From contig CAVZPO010000023.1 of the NCBI GenBank assembly GCA_963777165.1, forward strand, positions 124,001-188,000: a stretch of 64,000 nt of DNA. Reading direction: 5' to 3'. The notes beneath the pieces are model-generated. The model was not told the origin of the DNA. It saw only the letters and a program-made list of their open reading frames with translations, and ran no database searches. Position 1 is the stretch's first letter. The number at the start of each line of letters is the position of its first letter. Both the position numbers and the translations under genes were made by a program. Source of the DNA: DYJB01 sp963777165 (GTDB taxonomy: Bacteria > Chloroflexota > Anaerolineae > Anaerolineales > E44-bin32). Below are positions 30,107-37,158 of this stretch, one piece after another.

Positions 30107-30679
30107 ATGGTGCATGGGACGGGACACATCGAAGTCATCACCGGGTCGATGTTCAGCGGCAAGACAGACGAGCTGATCCGACGCCTGCGGCGAGCGCGGA
30201 TCGCCCGGCAGCGGATCCAGGTCTTCAAGCCGAGCGTCGACGTGCGCTACGAGAAGGGGAAGGTCACCTCGCACGCCGGGACCGAATTCGAAGCCACGCC
30301 GGTGGAATCGGCCGGCGAGGTCCCGGCGCTGGTGGAGAAGGGGACGACCGTCGTGGCGCTGGATGAGGCGCAGTTCTTCGATCCGGCCGTCGTGGCCGTC
30401 GTGCAGCAGCTGGCCGATCGCGGGCTGCGAATCATCGTCGCCGGGCTGGATATGGATTTCCGCGGTGAGCCGTTCGGCGCCATGCCGCTTCTGATCGCCC
30501 AGGCGGAACAGGTCGACAAGCTGCACGCCATCTGCATGGTGTGCGGGGAAGCCGCCACGCGCACCCAGCGCTTGATCAACGGCCGTCCGGCTCACTACCA
30601 CGACCCCGTGGTGGTCGTCGGGGCGAGCGAGATGTACGAGGCCCGCTGCCGGCAGCATCACGACGTGCCGCGGGATTGA
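30107..30679 (+). CDS. tdk: Thymidine kinase
   Basis: Type II thymidine kinase phosphorylates thymidine with ATP for salvage. The 190-residue product has the P-loop (VITGSMFSGKTDELIRRLRR), the LDEAQFF acidic motif, the AGLDMDFRGEPFG substrate region, a lasso with the first zinc pair CMVCGEAATRTQR, and the closing C-x-x-H site near RCRQHH. ATG 30107 has GGAG about 8 nt upstream; an earlier in-frame ATG at 30020 would include the terminator hairpin and was rejected. The rpmE-tdk order is also seen in Firmicutes. hpt follows after 3 nt. Confidence 0.95.
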   Translation: MVHGTGHIEVITGSMFSGKTDELIRRLRRARIARQRIQVFKPSVDVRYEKGKVTSHAGTEFEATPVESAGEVPALVEKGTTVVALDEAQFFDPAVVAVVQQLADRGLRIIVAGLDMDFRGEPFGAMPLLIAQAEQVDKLHAICMVCGEAATRTQRLINGRPAHYHDPVVVVGASEMYEARCRQHHDVPRD

Positions 30680-30682
30680 GCC

Positions 30683-31240
30683 ATGCAGGATTACCGCGAG
30701 TTTCTGGCCGAGATCCTCATCCCCGCCGACCGGGTCCAGCAGCGCATTCGCGAGCTGGGGGACCAGATCAGCCGCGACTACGACGGACAGGATCTGATGT
30801 TGGTGTGCATCCTGCGCGGCGGGGTGATGTTCCTCACCGACCTGATGCGCGCCATCACCGTGCCGCATACGGTCGATTTCATGGCCATCAGTTCCTACGG
30901 CGCCGGTGCGCGCCAGACCACCGGCCAGGTGCGCATCGGATTGGACCTGGCAAGCTCGGTGGAGGGGCGCAACGTCCTGCTCGTGGAAGACATCATCGAC
31001 AGCGGGCACACGATCGCCTCGGTCCTCGAACTGCTCGGCGCCCGGCGCCCACGCAGCCTGCGCGTCTGCACCCTGCTGGACAAGGCCGAGCGGCGTGAGG
31101 CCCAGGTGCCGATCGACTACTGCGGGTTCGTCATTCCGAACAAGTTCGTGTTCGGCTACGGGCTGGACCTGGACGAGTACTATCGCAATCTACCGTTCAT
31201 CGGCGTGGTCCAGCCCGAGAAGTTCCTGCACAACTCCTGA
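30683..31240 (+). CDS. hpt: Hypoxanthine phosphoribosyltransferase
   Basis: Salvage of hypoxanthine/guanine with PRPP. 185 residues with LVCILRGGVMFLTDLMRAI, the flexible loop around SSYGAG, the PRPP-binding VLLVEDIIDSGHT, DKAERREAQVPIDYCGFVIPNKFVFGYGLD and a normal C-terminus. It begins 3 nt after the tdk stop and ends 12 nt before cca, so purine and pyrimidine salvage are cotranscribed. Confidence 0.95.
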   Translation: MQDYREFLAEILIPADRVQQRIRELGDQISRDYDGQDLMLVCILRGGVMFLTDLMRAITVPHTVDFMAISSYGAGARQTTGQVRIGLDLASSVEGRNVLLVEDIIDSGHTIASVLELLGARRPRSLRVCTLLDKAERREAQVPIDYCGFVIPNKFVFGYGLDLDEYYRNLPFIGVVQPEKFLHNS

Positions 31241-31252
31241 AGGCCGCCACCG

Positions 31253-32752
31253 ATGCTGAGTCGTCGCCTGCTCCCGCCGCTCGTCGCGGAGGTCCTGGAG
31301 CATCTCCCCGATGCGCCACGCCTTTGGCTGGTGGGAGGCGCCGTGCGCGACCAGATCCTCGGACGACCGGTCCTCGACCTGGACTTCGCCGTGGACGGGG
31401 ACGCGCGACGGCTGGCGCGCCGCGTCGCCGGTCCCTTGGGTGCAGCCTATTACGAGCTCGATGCCGAACGCGACACCGGCCGCGTCCTGCTCCCGGCAGC
31501 CCGTGGCGGGCAAAGCCTGGATTTCGCCCGGCTGCGGGGCGGGTCGATCGAAGCCGACCTGGCGGCGAGGGATTTCAGCATCGATGCCATGGCCGTCTCC
31601 CCCGACGCGCCGGAGGTCGTCCTGGATCCCACCGGGGGATTGCAGGACCTGCGCGATCGGCGCCTGCGACAGGCCGGGCCCACGGCCATCGAAGCCGATC
31701 CGCTGCGAGCCCTGCGGGGTGTTCGCCTGGCGACCGAGCTCCACCTCACGATCGAACCGAAAACGCTGGCGAGTATCCGGCGTGCGGGCAGCGGTCTGTC
31801 GCGTGTCTCCCCGGAACGCATCCGGGATGAATGGATGCGCGTGCTGCAGGCGGAGCGCCCTGGCCGCCCGCTGCGCGTGCTCGATCACCTCGGGCTGCTC
31901 GGCGTCGCCTGCCCCGAGATTGAACTCCTGCGCGGCCTGGCGCAGCCCCCGCCTCACGCGTTCGACGGCCTGACCCACACGTTGGCGGTGCTCGACCGTC
32001 TAGCCGACCTGCTGGCCGTGCTAGGCCCCGATTCGGAGGAGCACAGGCCGGCCGACCTGACCCTCGGGGAGGCCGCCCTTCGCCTGGGACGATTCCGCGG
32101 CGGGCTTGAGGGTTACCTCCGGCATGAGCTCGCGCCCGGTCGCACACGGCGGCAGCTGCTCTTCATGGCGGCGCTGCTCCACGATGTCGGCAAACCTTCC
32201 ACAGGTCAGCCGGGACCGGGCGGCCGCACGCGTTTCATCGGACACGAGGCCCAAGGGGCGCAGCTGGCGGCCGATCGGGGGCGCGCGCTTCGCCTGAGCA
32301 ACGATGAGATCGAGTTCCTCGTCTCCGCAATCGAGCACCACATGCGGCCGGAAATGCTTCAATCCGCGTCGACCGTCACGCGCCGCGCCGCCTATCGTTT
32401 CTTCCAGGACGCCGGTTTGGCGGGAATCGGGATCGTGCTGTTGTCGCTGGCCGACTTGCTCGGGAAGTACGCCGCTTCACCCCCTCAAGCGGAATGGGCG
32501 GGGCGAGTGGCGGTGGCTCGAGGGCTGCTCCTGGCAACCTTCGAAGAGCATGCGCAGATCGTCGAACCGCAGAAGCTGGTCAGCGGGGAAGACGTGATGC
32601 AGGCACTAGGGCTCGAGCCGGGGCCGATCGTCGGACGCCTGCTGGAAGCGCTCCGGGAAGCGCAGGCCGAGGGCGGCGTGGAGACGCGCGGCGAAGCGCT
32701 GGCGTTTGTCCGCGCCGCGCTGGCCGGCATGCGGGCAGACGGCGCCGGGTGA
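31253..32752 (+). CDS. CCA-adding tRNA nucleotidyltransferase / poly(A) polymerase family with HD domain
   Basis: 499 residues. Head domain: LVGGAVRDQILGRPVLDLDFAV (GG motif and the DxD metal site), ARDFSIDAMAV, DPTGGLQDLRDRRLR, then the RNA-recognition helix block DPLRALRGVRLATEL and SRVSPERIRDEWMRVL. C-terminal HD domain with LLFMAALLHDVGKP and FIGHEAQGAQLA, EHHMRPEML. This is class II with an HD extension. Since the tRNA-Ser in this window has CCA encoded, the enzyme would mainly repair ends; polyadenylation cannot be excluded. GGCCGCCACCG precedes ATG 31253. Confidence 0.9.
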   Translation: MLSRRLLPPLVAEVLEHLPDAPRLWLVGGAVRDQILGRPVLDLDFAVDGDARRLARRVAGPLGAAYYELDAERDTGRVLLPAARGGQSLDFARLRGGSIEADLAARDFSIDAMAVSPDAPEVVLDPTGGLQDLRDRRLRQAGPTAIEADPLRALRGVRLATELHLTIEPKTLASIRRAGSGLSRVSPERIRDEWMRVLQAERPGRPLRVLDHLGLLGVACPEIELLRGLAQPPPHAFDGLTHTLAVLDRLADLLAVLGPDSEEHRPADLTLGEAALRLGRFRGGLEGYLRHELAPGRTRRQLLFMAALLHDVGKPSTGQPGPGGRTRFIGHEAQGAQLAADRGRALRLSNDEIEFLVSAIEHHMRPEMLQSASTVTRRAAYRFFQDAGLAGIGIVLLSLADLLGKYAASPPQAEWAGRVAVARGLLLATFEEHAQIVEPQKLVSGEDVMQALGLEPGPIVGRLLEALREAQAEGGVETRGEALAFVRAALAGMRADGAG

Positions 32753-32831
32753 GACCCGCCCTCCGGCACGTACGTGGACCTCTCCGGCGCCTGCCGAGAG
32801 GGGCGGATCCACGGCTGACCGAGGTGTGACG

Positions 32832-33128
32832 CTAGGGGTAGATCTCGGACAACGCCGGCTCGTACCAGCAGCGGCAGCCGAGCGGCGACGAGCACCCATG
32901 AACCGGGAGTGCAGGGACATCATCCTTGGCGTTGTCACGCTCGGCCCTTCGGCAGGCCGGGCACGCATCGTTGGCGACGATCAGCCGGATGCGGCGGACG
33001 CGGGGATTGGCGCGCAGCGCCGCCAGAGCGACCGCCGTTTCTGCATGACGGGCAAGGTCTGCTCCGCACTGCCGACAGAAATCGGCCGTGTCTGGGGATT
33101 GTGCTTTGCACAGCGAACACGTCCGCAC
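32832..33128 (-). CDS. Small zinc-ribbon protein
   Basis: 98 residues from GTG 33128 (GGAG about 8 nt upstream). The N-terminal zinc ribbon reads RTCSLCKAQSPDTADFCRQCGADL; a second Cys-rich area follows (ACPACRRAERD ... HGCSSPLGCRCWYEPAL), so two metal sites are likely. No known function. It is divergent from dinB with about 70 nt between starts. The open frame continues to 33188 but that part has no support. Confidence 0.65.
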   Translation of the reverse strand: MRTCSLCKAQSPDTADFCRQCGADLARHAETAVALAALRANPRVRRIRLIVANDACPACRRAERDNAKDDVPALPVHGCSSPLGCRCWYEPALSEIYP

Positions 33129-33199
33129 GATCTGTCTCCGTCCGGGGGGGAATGTGCCCGATTGTAGTGGCGATTCGCGGGCTGTCAACCGGAGGCCGG

Positions 33200-34384
33200 A
33201 TGCCGCGCGTCATCCTGCACGTTGACCTGGATGCGTTCTTCTGCTCGGTCGAGGAACTGAATGAGCCGGACCTGTCCGGAAAGCCGTTCGTCGTCGCCGG
33301 GCGTCCGGACCAGCGTGGGGTGGTGGCTTCGGCCTCCTATCCGGCACGCGCCTTCGGCGTTCGGTCTGCAATGCCGACTGCCCGCGCCGTCCGCCTGTGT
33401 CCGACGCTGATCATCGTTCCCCCGAGGCACGGTGTCTATGGCGAGGCGTCGGAGCGCGTCATGGCACTGTTGCGCGATTCCGCCCCGATCGTCGAGCAGG
33501 TCTCCGTGGACGAGGCGTTCCTCGACGTCAGCGACGACCCGCGCCCCGGGAGGGAGGTGGCGGCCACGCTCCAGGCGCGAATCAGGATCGAGCTTCACCT
33601 CCCGACCTCCTGGGGGGTGGCACCCAGCCGCCTGGTCGCCAAGATCGCCACGGAGGTCGGAAAGCCCAACGGGTTGGTCGCCGTGCCGCCGGGCGAAGAG
33701 GCAGCGTTCCTTGCGCCGCTCCCCGTTGGCATGCTGTGGGGAGTTGGGCCGAAGACCCGCTCAAGCCTGGAGAGCCTGGGAGTACTGACCATTGGAGACC
33801 TGGCTTCCCAACCGGCTGACCGGCTGACCAGCCTGCTCGGCCCCCACGGCCTGGAACTTGCATCTCGAGCGTTGGGCCGAGACGATCAGCCCGTGGTCGA
33901 CAGTTATGAGCCGAAGTCGATGTCCAGCGAAACGACCTTTGCCCGAGACGTGCGTGATGGCCGCGAACTCCGCCGGACGCTGCTTCGCCTTACCGAAGAG
34001 GTTGGTCAGCGGCTGCGAGAGGGCGGGCTGGCCGGATCGACGGTGCGCCTCAAGCTGCGCTGGTCGGACTTCACCACACTGACCCGGCAGACCAGAGTGC
34101 CGCAGCCGACTGACCAGGACGGTGAAATCTATCGGGCGGCCGAGTCGCTCTTCGAGGCGACCTGGCCGCAGGGCCGGCCAGTGAGGTTGATCGGTGTGGG
34201 GGTCAGCGGGCTGGGATCGCAAGTTCGGCAGCTCGACCTTTTCGACCGCGGCTGGGAGCAGGATGGCCGTCTGATGCACGCGGTCGATGCGATCCGAGCG
34301 CGCTTCGGCCAGCAGGCGCTGCAACGGGCGGCAAACCTGCATGCTGGTACGACGCGGAAACCCCGCGGAGGTGAGGACAAATGA
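33200..34384 (+). CDS. dinB: DNA polymerase IV (Y family)
   Basis: Translesion polymerase of 394 residues. Motifs: ILHVDLDAFFCSVEELNEPDL (first metal Asp), SASYPARAFGVRSAMP, VSVDEAFLDVSD (Asp-Glu pair), PSRLVAKIATEVGKPNG, the helix-hairpin-helix GMLWGVGPKTRSSLESLGV and the little-finger region FARDVRDGRELRRTL. The C-terminus QLDLFDRGWEQDG contains QLDLF, which matches the beta-clamp-binding consensus. GGAGG lies 5 nt ahead of ATG 33200. The next gene overlaps by ATGA. Confidence 0.95.
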   Translation: MPRVILHVDLDAFFCSVEELNEPDLSGKPFVVAGRPDQRGVVASASYPARAFGVRSAMPTARAVRLCPTLIIVPPRHGVYGEASERVMALLRDSAPIVEQVSVDEAFLDVSDDPRPGREVAATLQARIRIELHLPTSWGVAPSRLVAKIATEVGKPNGLVAVPPGEEAAFLAPLPVGMLWGVGPKTRSSLESLGVLTIGDLASQPADRLTSLLGPHGLELASRALGRDDQPVVDSYEPKSMSSETTFARDVRDGRELRRTLLRLTEEVGQRLREGGLAGSTVRLKLRWSDFTTLTRQTRVPQPTDQDGEIYRAAESLFEATWPQGRPVRLIGVGVSGLGSQVRQLDLFDRGWEQDGRLMHAVDAIRARFGQQALQRAANLHAGTTRKPRGGEDK

Positions 34385-35484
34385 CGCTGCTGGGCAAGGG
34401 TCATTACATGTGGCAGCTCCCCAATTGCGACGGCGGCTCGCCGTCTGCGATCACTGCCCGCATCGTCAAGGCCGGGATCTCGCACGTCATGATCAAGATT
34501 GCGGACGGAAGTCACTGGCCGTACAACATCGACCTCAAGACGAAAGTCGACTGGATCCCTCCCGTCCTGGTGGCGTTGCGCCAGGCCGGCGTGGCGGTGT
34601 GGGGTTGGCAGTACGTGCGCGGTGACTATCCGGAAGCAGAAGCTCAACTGGCGGTCCAGCGCGCACGCAGCCTGGGGATCGACGGCTTCGTCGTCGACGC
34701 TGAGATCGAGTACAAGAAGGCGGGTAGGGGGGCGGCCGCGCGCCGCTACATGAACACCCTGCGCGCCGGCCTGGGCGACCTGCCGATCGCCCTGAGCACT
34801 TACCGCTACCCTCGAACCCACCCGACGTTTCCCTTTGCCGAGTTCCTCGAACAGTGCGACCTGGTGATGCCGCAGGTGTACTTCGAACAGGCGCACGATC
34901 CGGAGGCGCAGCTCGAGCGTTGCGTGCAGCAATACCTCAGCCTGAGCCCGGCGCGTCCGATCATCCCTACAGGCCCGACCTACAGCCACGGCGGTTGGCG
35001 GCCGACGGCTGCCGAGACCGAACGCTTCCTGGTCCGGGCCAAGTCGATGGGGCTGACGGCGGCGAACTTCTGGGCGTACGACTTCTCCACCCGGACGTCG
35101 TTCCTTGATCTGTGGGAGACGATCGCCGCCTTCGACTGGCCGGCGGGTCCGGTCGTGGCCGACATGCCGGAGCGGCTGGTGGGGCGCATCAACCAGAAAG
35201 ACGCCCAGCTGATCTCGGGCCTGTATCAAGAGAATGCGGCGCACGTGACGGGCCAACGAACGATCGTCGGCCGCGAGGCGATCACCGAGTGGTACCGCAC
35301 CTGGTTGGCTGAAGGGCTTCCCAACGCCACGTTCCAGGTCACCGGCAAGAGCGGAAACGGATCCACACGCCACTACACTTGGACGGCGAAGAGCGATCGC
35401 GGTTCGGTCGTCGATGGGAATGACACACTCGGTCTGCTCGACGGCCGTATTCAGTACCACTACTCGTACTTCAACATCCGCTGA
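34381..35484 (+). CDS. TIM-barrel glycoside-hydrolase-like protein fused to SnoaL/NTF2-like domain
   Basis: 367 residues, no signal peptide. Residues 1 to about 255 look like a TIM barrel of the GH25/DUF-type glycosidase kind: GISHVMIKIADGSHWPYNIDL, VAVWGWQYVRGDYPEAEAQL, LGIDGFVVDAEIEYKKAG, PIALSTYRYPRTHP, CDLVMPQVYFEQ and GLTAANFWAYD. Acidic residues in the D-A-E-I-E stretch are candidates for catalysis. Residues about 265-367 match the SnoaL/NTF2 pattern (INQKDAQLISGLYQENAAHV, GREAITEWYRTWL, TWTAKSDRG, GLLDGRIQYHYSYF). The start overlaps the dinB stop (ATGA). Specific substrate unknown. Confidence 0.7.
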   Translation: MTLLGKGHYMWQLPNCDGGSPSAITARIVKAGISHVMIKIADGSHWPYNIDLKTKVDWIPPVLVALRQAGVAVWGWQYVRGDYPEAEAQLAVQRARSLGIDGFVVDAEIEYKKAGRGAAARRYMNTLRAGLGDLPIALSTYRYPRTHPTFPFAEFLEQCDLVMPQVYFEQAHDPEAQLERCVQQYLSLSPARPIIPTGPTYSHGGWRPTAAETERFLVRAKSMGLTAANFWAYDFSTRTSFLDLWETIAAFDWPAGPVVADMPERLVGRINQKDAQLISGLYQENAAHVTGQRTIVGREAITEWYRTWLAEGLPNATFQVTGKSGNGSTRHYTWTAKSDRGSVVDGNDTLGLLDGRIQYHYSYFNIR

Positions 35485-35488
35485 GTCC

Positions 35489-35511
35489 GCCGAGCTGATC
35501 GTCGGCTCGGC
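35489..35511 (+). terminator. Weak hairpin behind the TIM-barrel gene
   Basis: GCCGAGC (35489-35495) and GCTCGGC (35505-35511) with a 9-nt loop, then CCCCTTCTA. It separates convergent genes. Confidence 0.35.
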
Positions 35512-35547
35512 CCCCTTCTACCGGCCCCGGGCTCACCGGTGCGCCCT

Positions 35548-35967
35548 TCAGTCGGCTTCGTGAATCTCCACCGAAGACGTGAAGGTGACTGTCGGGCGCA
35601 GCATTGCTTGCACCGGGCAGTACTTGGTTTCGGAGAGTTCGACGGCGCGCTTCACGGCGGATGGATCCAGCCCTCTCCCGGTCAGGACATAGCGCAGGTG
35701 CACACGCGTGAACACGCGGGGGTGCGCCTCGGCGCGCTCGGCCTCGGCCTGCACTTGGAATCCGGTGACCGACTGCTGCTTCTTCTCCAGGAGCGAGATC
35801 ACATCCATCGCCGTACAACCCGCCAGGCTGACGAGCATCAATTCGACAGGTCGGAATCCTTCCTCCTGCCCTCCGACGGCGGCACTCGCGTCCAGGGGGA
35901 TGCTGTAGCCGCTGTCGGCCGCACCGGAGAAACTCATGCCCGCGGACCAGGTGACGGTGGCGTTCAT
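35548..35967 (-). CDS. OsmC family peroxiredoxin-like protein
   Basis: OsmC/Ohr proteins reduce organic hydroperoxides through a reactive cysteine pair. The 139-residue product has GFRPVELMLVSLAGCTAMDV with the first Cys and ETKYCPVQAML with the second, the spacing of the OsmC branch. ATG 35967 follows AGGAGG by only 3 nt, and this ribosome-binding site overlaps the stop codon of the thioredoxin gene, so the two are translationally linked. Confidence 0.92.
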   Translation of the reverse strand: MNATVTWSAGMSFSGAADSGYSIPLDASAAVGGQEEGFRPVELMLVSLAGCTAMDVISLLEKKQQSVTGFQVQAEAERAEAHPRVFTRVHLRYVLTGRGLDPSAVKRAVELSETKYCPVQAMLRPTVTFTSSVEIHEAD

Positions 35968-35974
35968 AGACCTC

Positions 35975-36556
35975 CTAATTGCCGAGGACGGGAGGGATGG
36001 TTTCGTCGAGCTCCCGTTCGCACGTCGCTCCGATCCATCGCGCACGCACGTTCCCCTGGCGGTCGATCAGGAAGCTGCTGGGGAGCGAGATCGTGCCGAA
36101 TGCGCGCAGCGAAGCCTCGTCGGGGTCGAGCAGGATGGGAAACGTCAGGCCGCTGCGGGTTACGAAGCGCTCGACAGCGTCGCCGCTCTCACCGATGTTC
36201 ACTCCAAGGATGACGAAGCCTTGTTCACGATATCGTCGATAGACAGCTTCCAGCGCCGGGAGCTCCCTTCGGCAAGGCGGACACCACGTTGCCCAGGTGT
36301 TGAGCAGAACAACTTCCCCGGCCAGATCCTCCAGAGTCAGGCGGCCGCCCGAAAGTTGCTCAAGCTCCAGCTCGGGCGCCGGACCGTCCGCCTCTTGCGC
36401 CGGAGCGCAGTCGTCATCGCCAGCAGGCGTAAGCGAGGGCACCCGCGGCAGCGCCAGCCAGGCGATGATGGCGATCATGATCAGGGCAACCCCGGCAACC
36501 GCCAGGGCGAGGGTCGATCTCCGCGTGACGATGTCCCTCTCCCGTCCCCCGGTCAT
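35975..36556 (-). CDS. TlpA/ResA-like membrane-anchored thioredoxin
   Basis: 193 residues: an N-terminal anchor (STLALAVAGVALIMIAIIAWLAL), then a thioredoxin fold with LLNTWATWCPPCRRELPALEAV (CPPC active site), VILGVNIGES and the cis-Pro loop SLPSSFLIDRQG. It acts outside the membrane as a disulfide reductase or redox relay. With OsmC immediately downstream, the pair forms a small redox/oxidative-stress unit. No clear Shine-Dalgarno precedes ATG 36556. Confidence 0.9.
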   Translation of the reverse strand: MTGGRERDIVTRRSTLALAVAGVALIMIAIIAWLALPRVPSLTPAGDDDCAPAQEADGPAPELELEQLSGGRLTLEDLAGEVVLLNTWATWCPPCRRELPALEAVYRRYREQGFVILGVNIGESGDAVERFVTRSGLTFPILLDPDEASLRAFGTISLPSSFLIDRQGNVRARWIGATCERELDETIPPVLGN

Positions 36557-36808
36557 GGTCTAGCGGGCCCGCTGCGTCAAGCCGGACGCTGAAGGGGCAT
36601 CCGTACCTGGCTCCGCTACACCGGCCGCCGACCTGCTCGGTAGGGGGCACTTGCGGAGGTGGCGTACGCATGCGTCCCTACTGGGCTCGCGCTCCGGCCA
36701 ACCCATCCCATTCGTCCATTGAATTGCCGCCCATCAACCCGCCCTGGCCTGACAAAGCCTGGTGGGATTCCGGGGACCACGGCCGCCAACTGGCGGCGAT
36801 CGGGGTTA

Positions 36809-37021
36809 TCAGGTCGGAGGTCCACTCTCGCCGAAACCACAAACCGGGCAGCGAAGGACCAGGCACCCGTCATACTCCACCCTCCCGAGCCGGCATTCGG
36901 GACACCTGCTTCCCGGGCGAAGGCCACGCTGCGCCTTCCGACGCGGAGCATGATCCGTCGCAATCCCGGCGGGCCGGGTCTGACGGCGGTTCTTGCCGGC
37001 TGATGCAGTCGCGGGTCGCAT
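36809..37021 (-). CDS. Small zinc-ribbon protein (probable)
   Basis: 70 residues from ATG 37021: a basic N-terminal half, then RCPECRLGRVEYDGCLVLRC and PVCGFGES, a CPxC ... CPxCG zinc ribbon. A TATACT box lies 10 nt before the ATG, so the message would have almost no leader. The open frame continues far upstream but only the 3' part carries a recognisable fold. Coding status is moderately supported. Confidence 0.5.
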   Translation of the reverse strand: MRPATASAGKNRRQTRPAGIATDHAPRRKAQRGLRPGSRCPECRLGRVEYDGCLVLRCPVCGFGESGPPT

Positions 37022-37158
37022 ACCGGATCTCAGTATAGCGCACGGGCTCTGCCCGCTGGCGATTGCCGACGACGCGCCGGAGAGGTATCCTGCCCGGTAT
37101 CCCTTGCCGGGGCGCATGAGCTTCTGCGACCGTTCCGGACTCTGGGGCGGAGGCCCGC

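Noticed and set aside
36616..36963. 115-codon minus-strand frame between the thioredoxin and GH36 genes
   Set aside because: No domain; overlaps the small zinc-ribbon gene in another frame, which has a clear CPxC pair.
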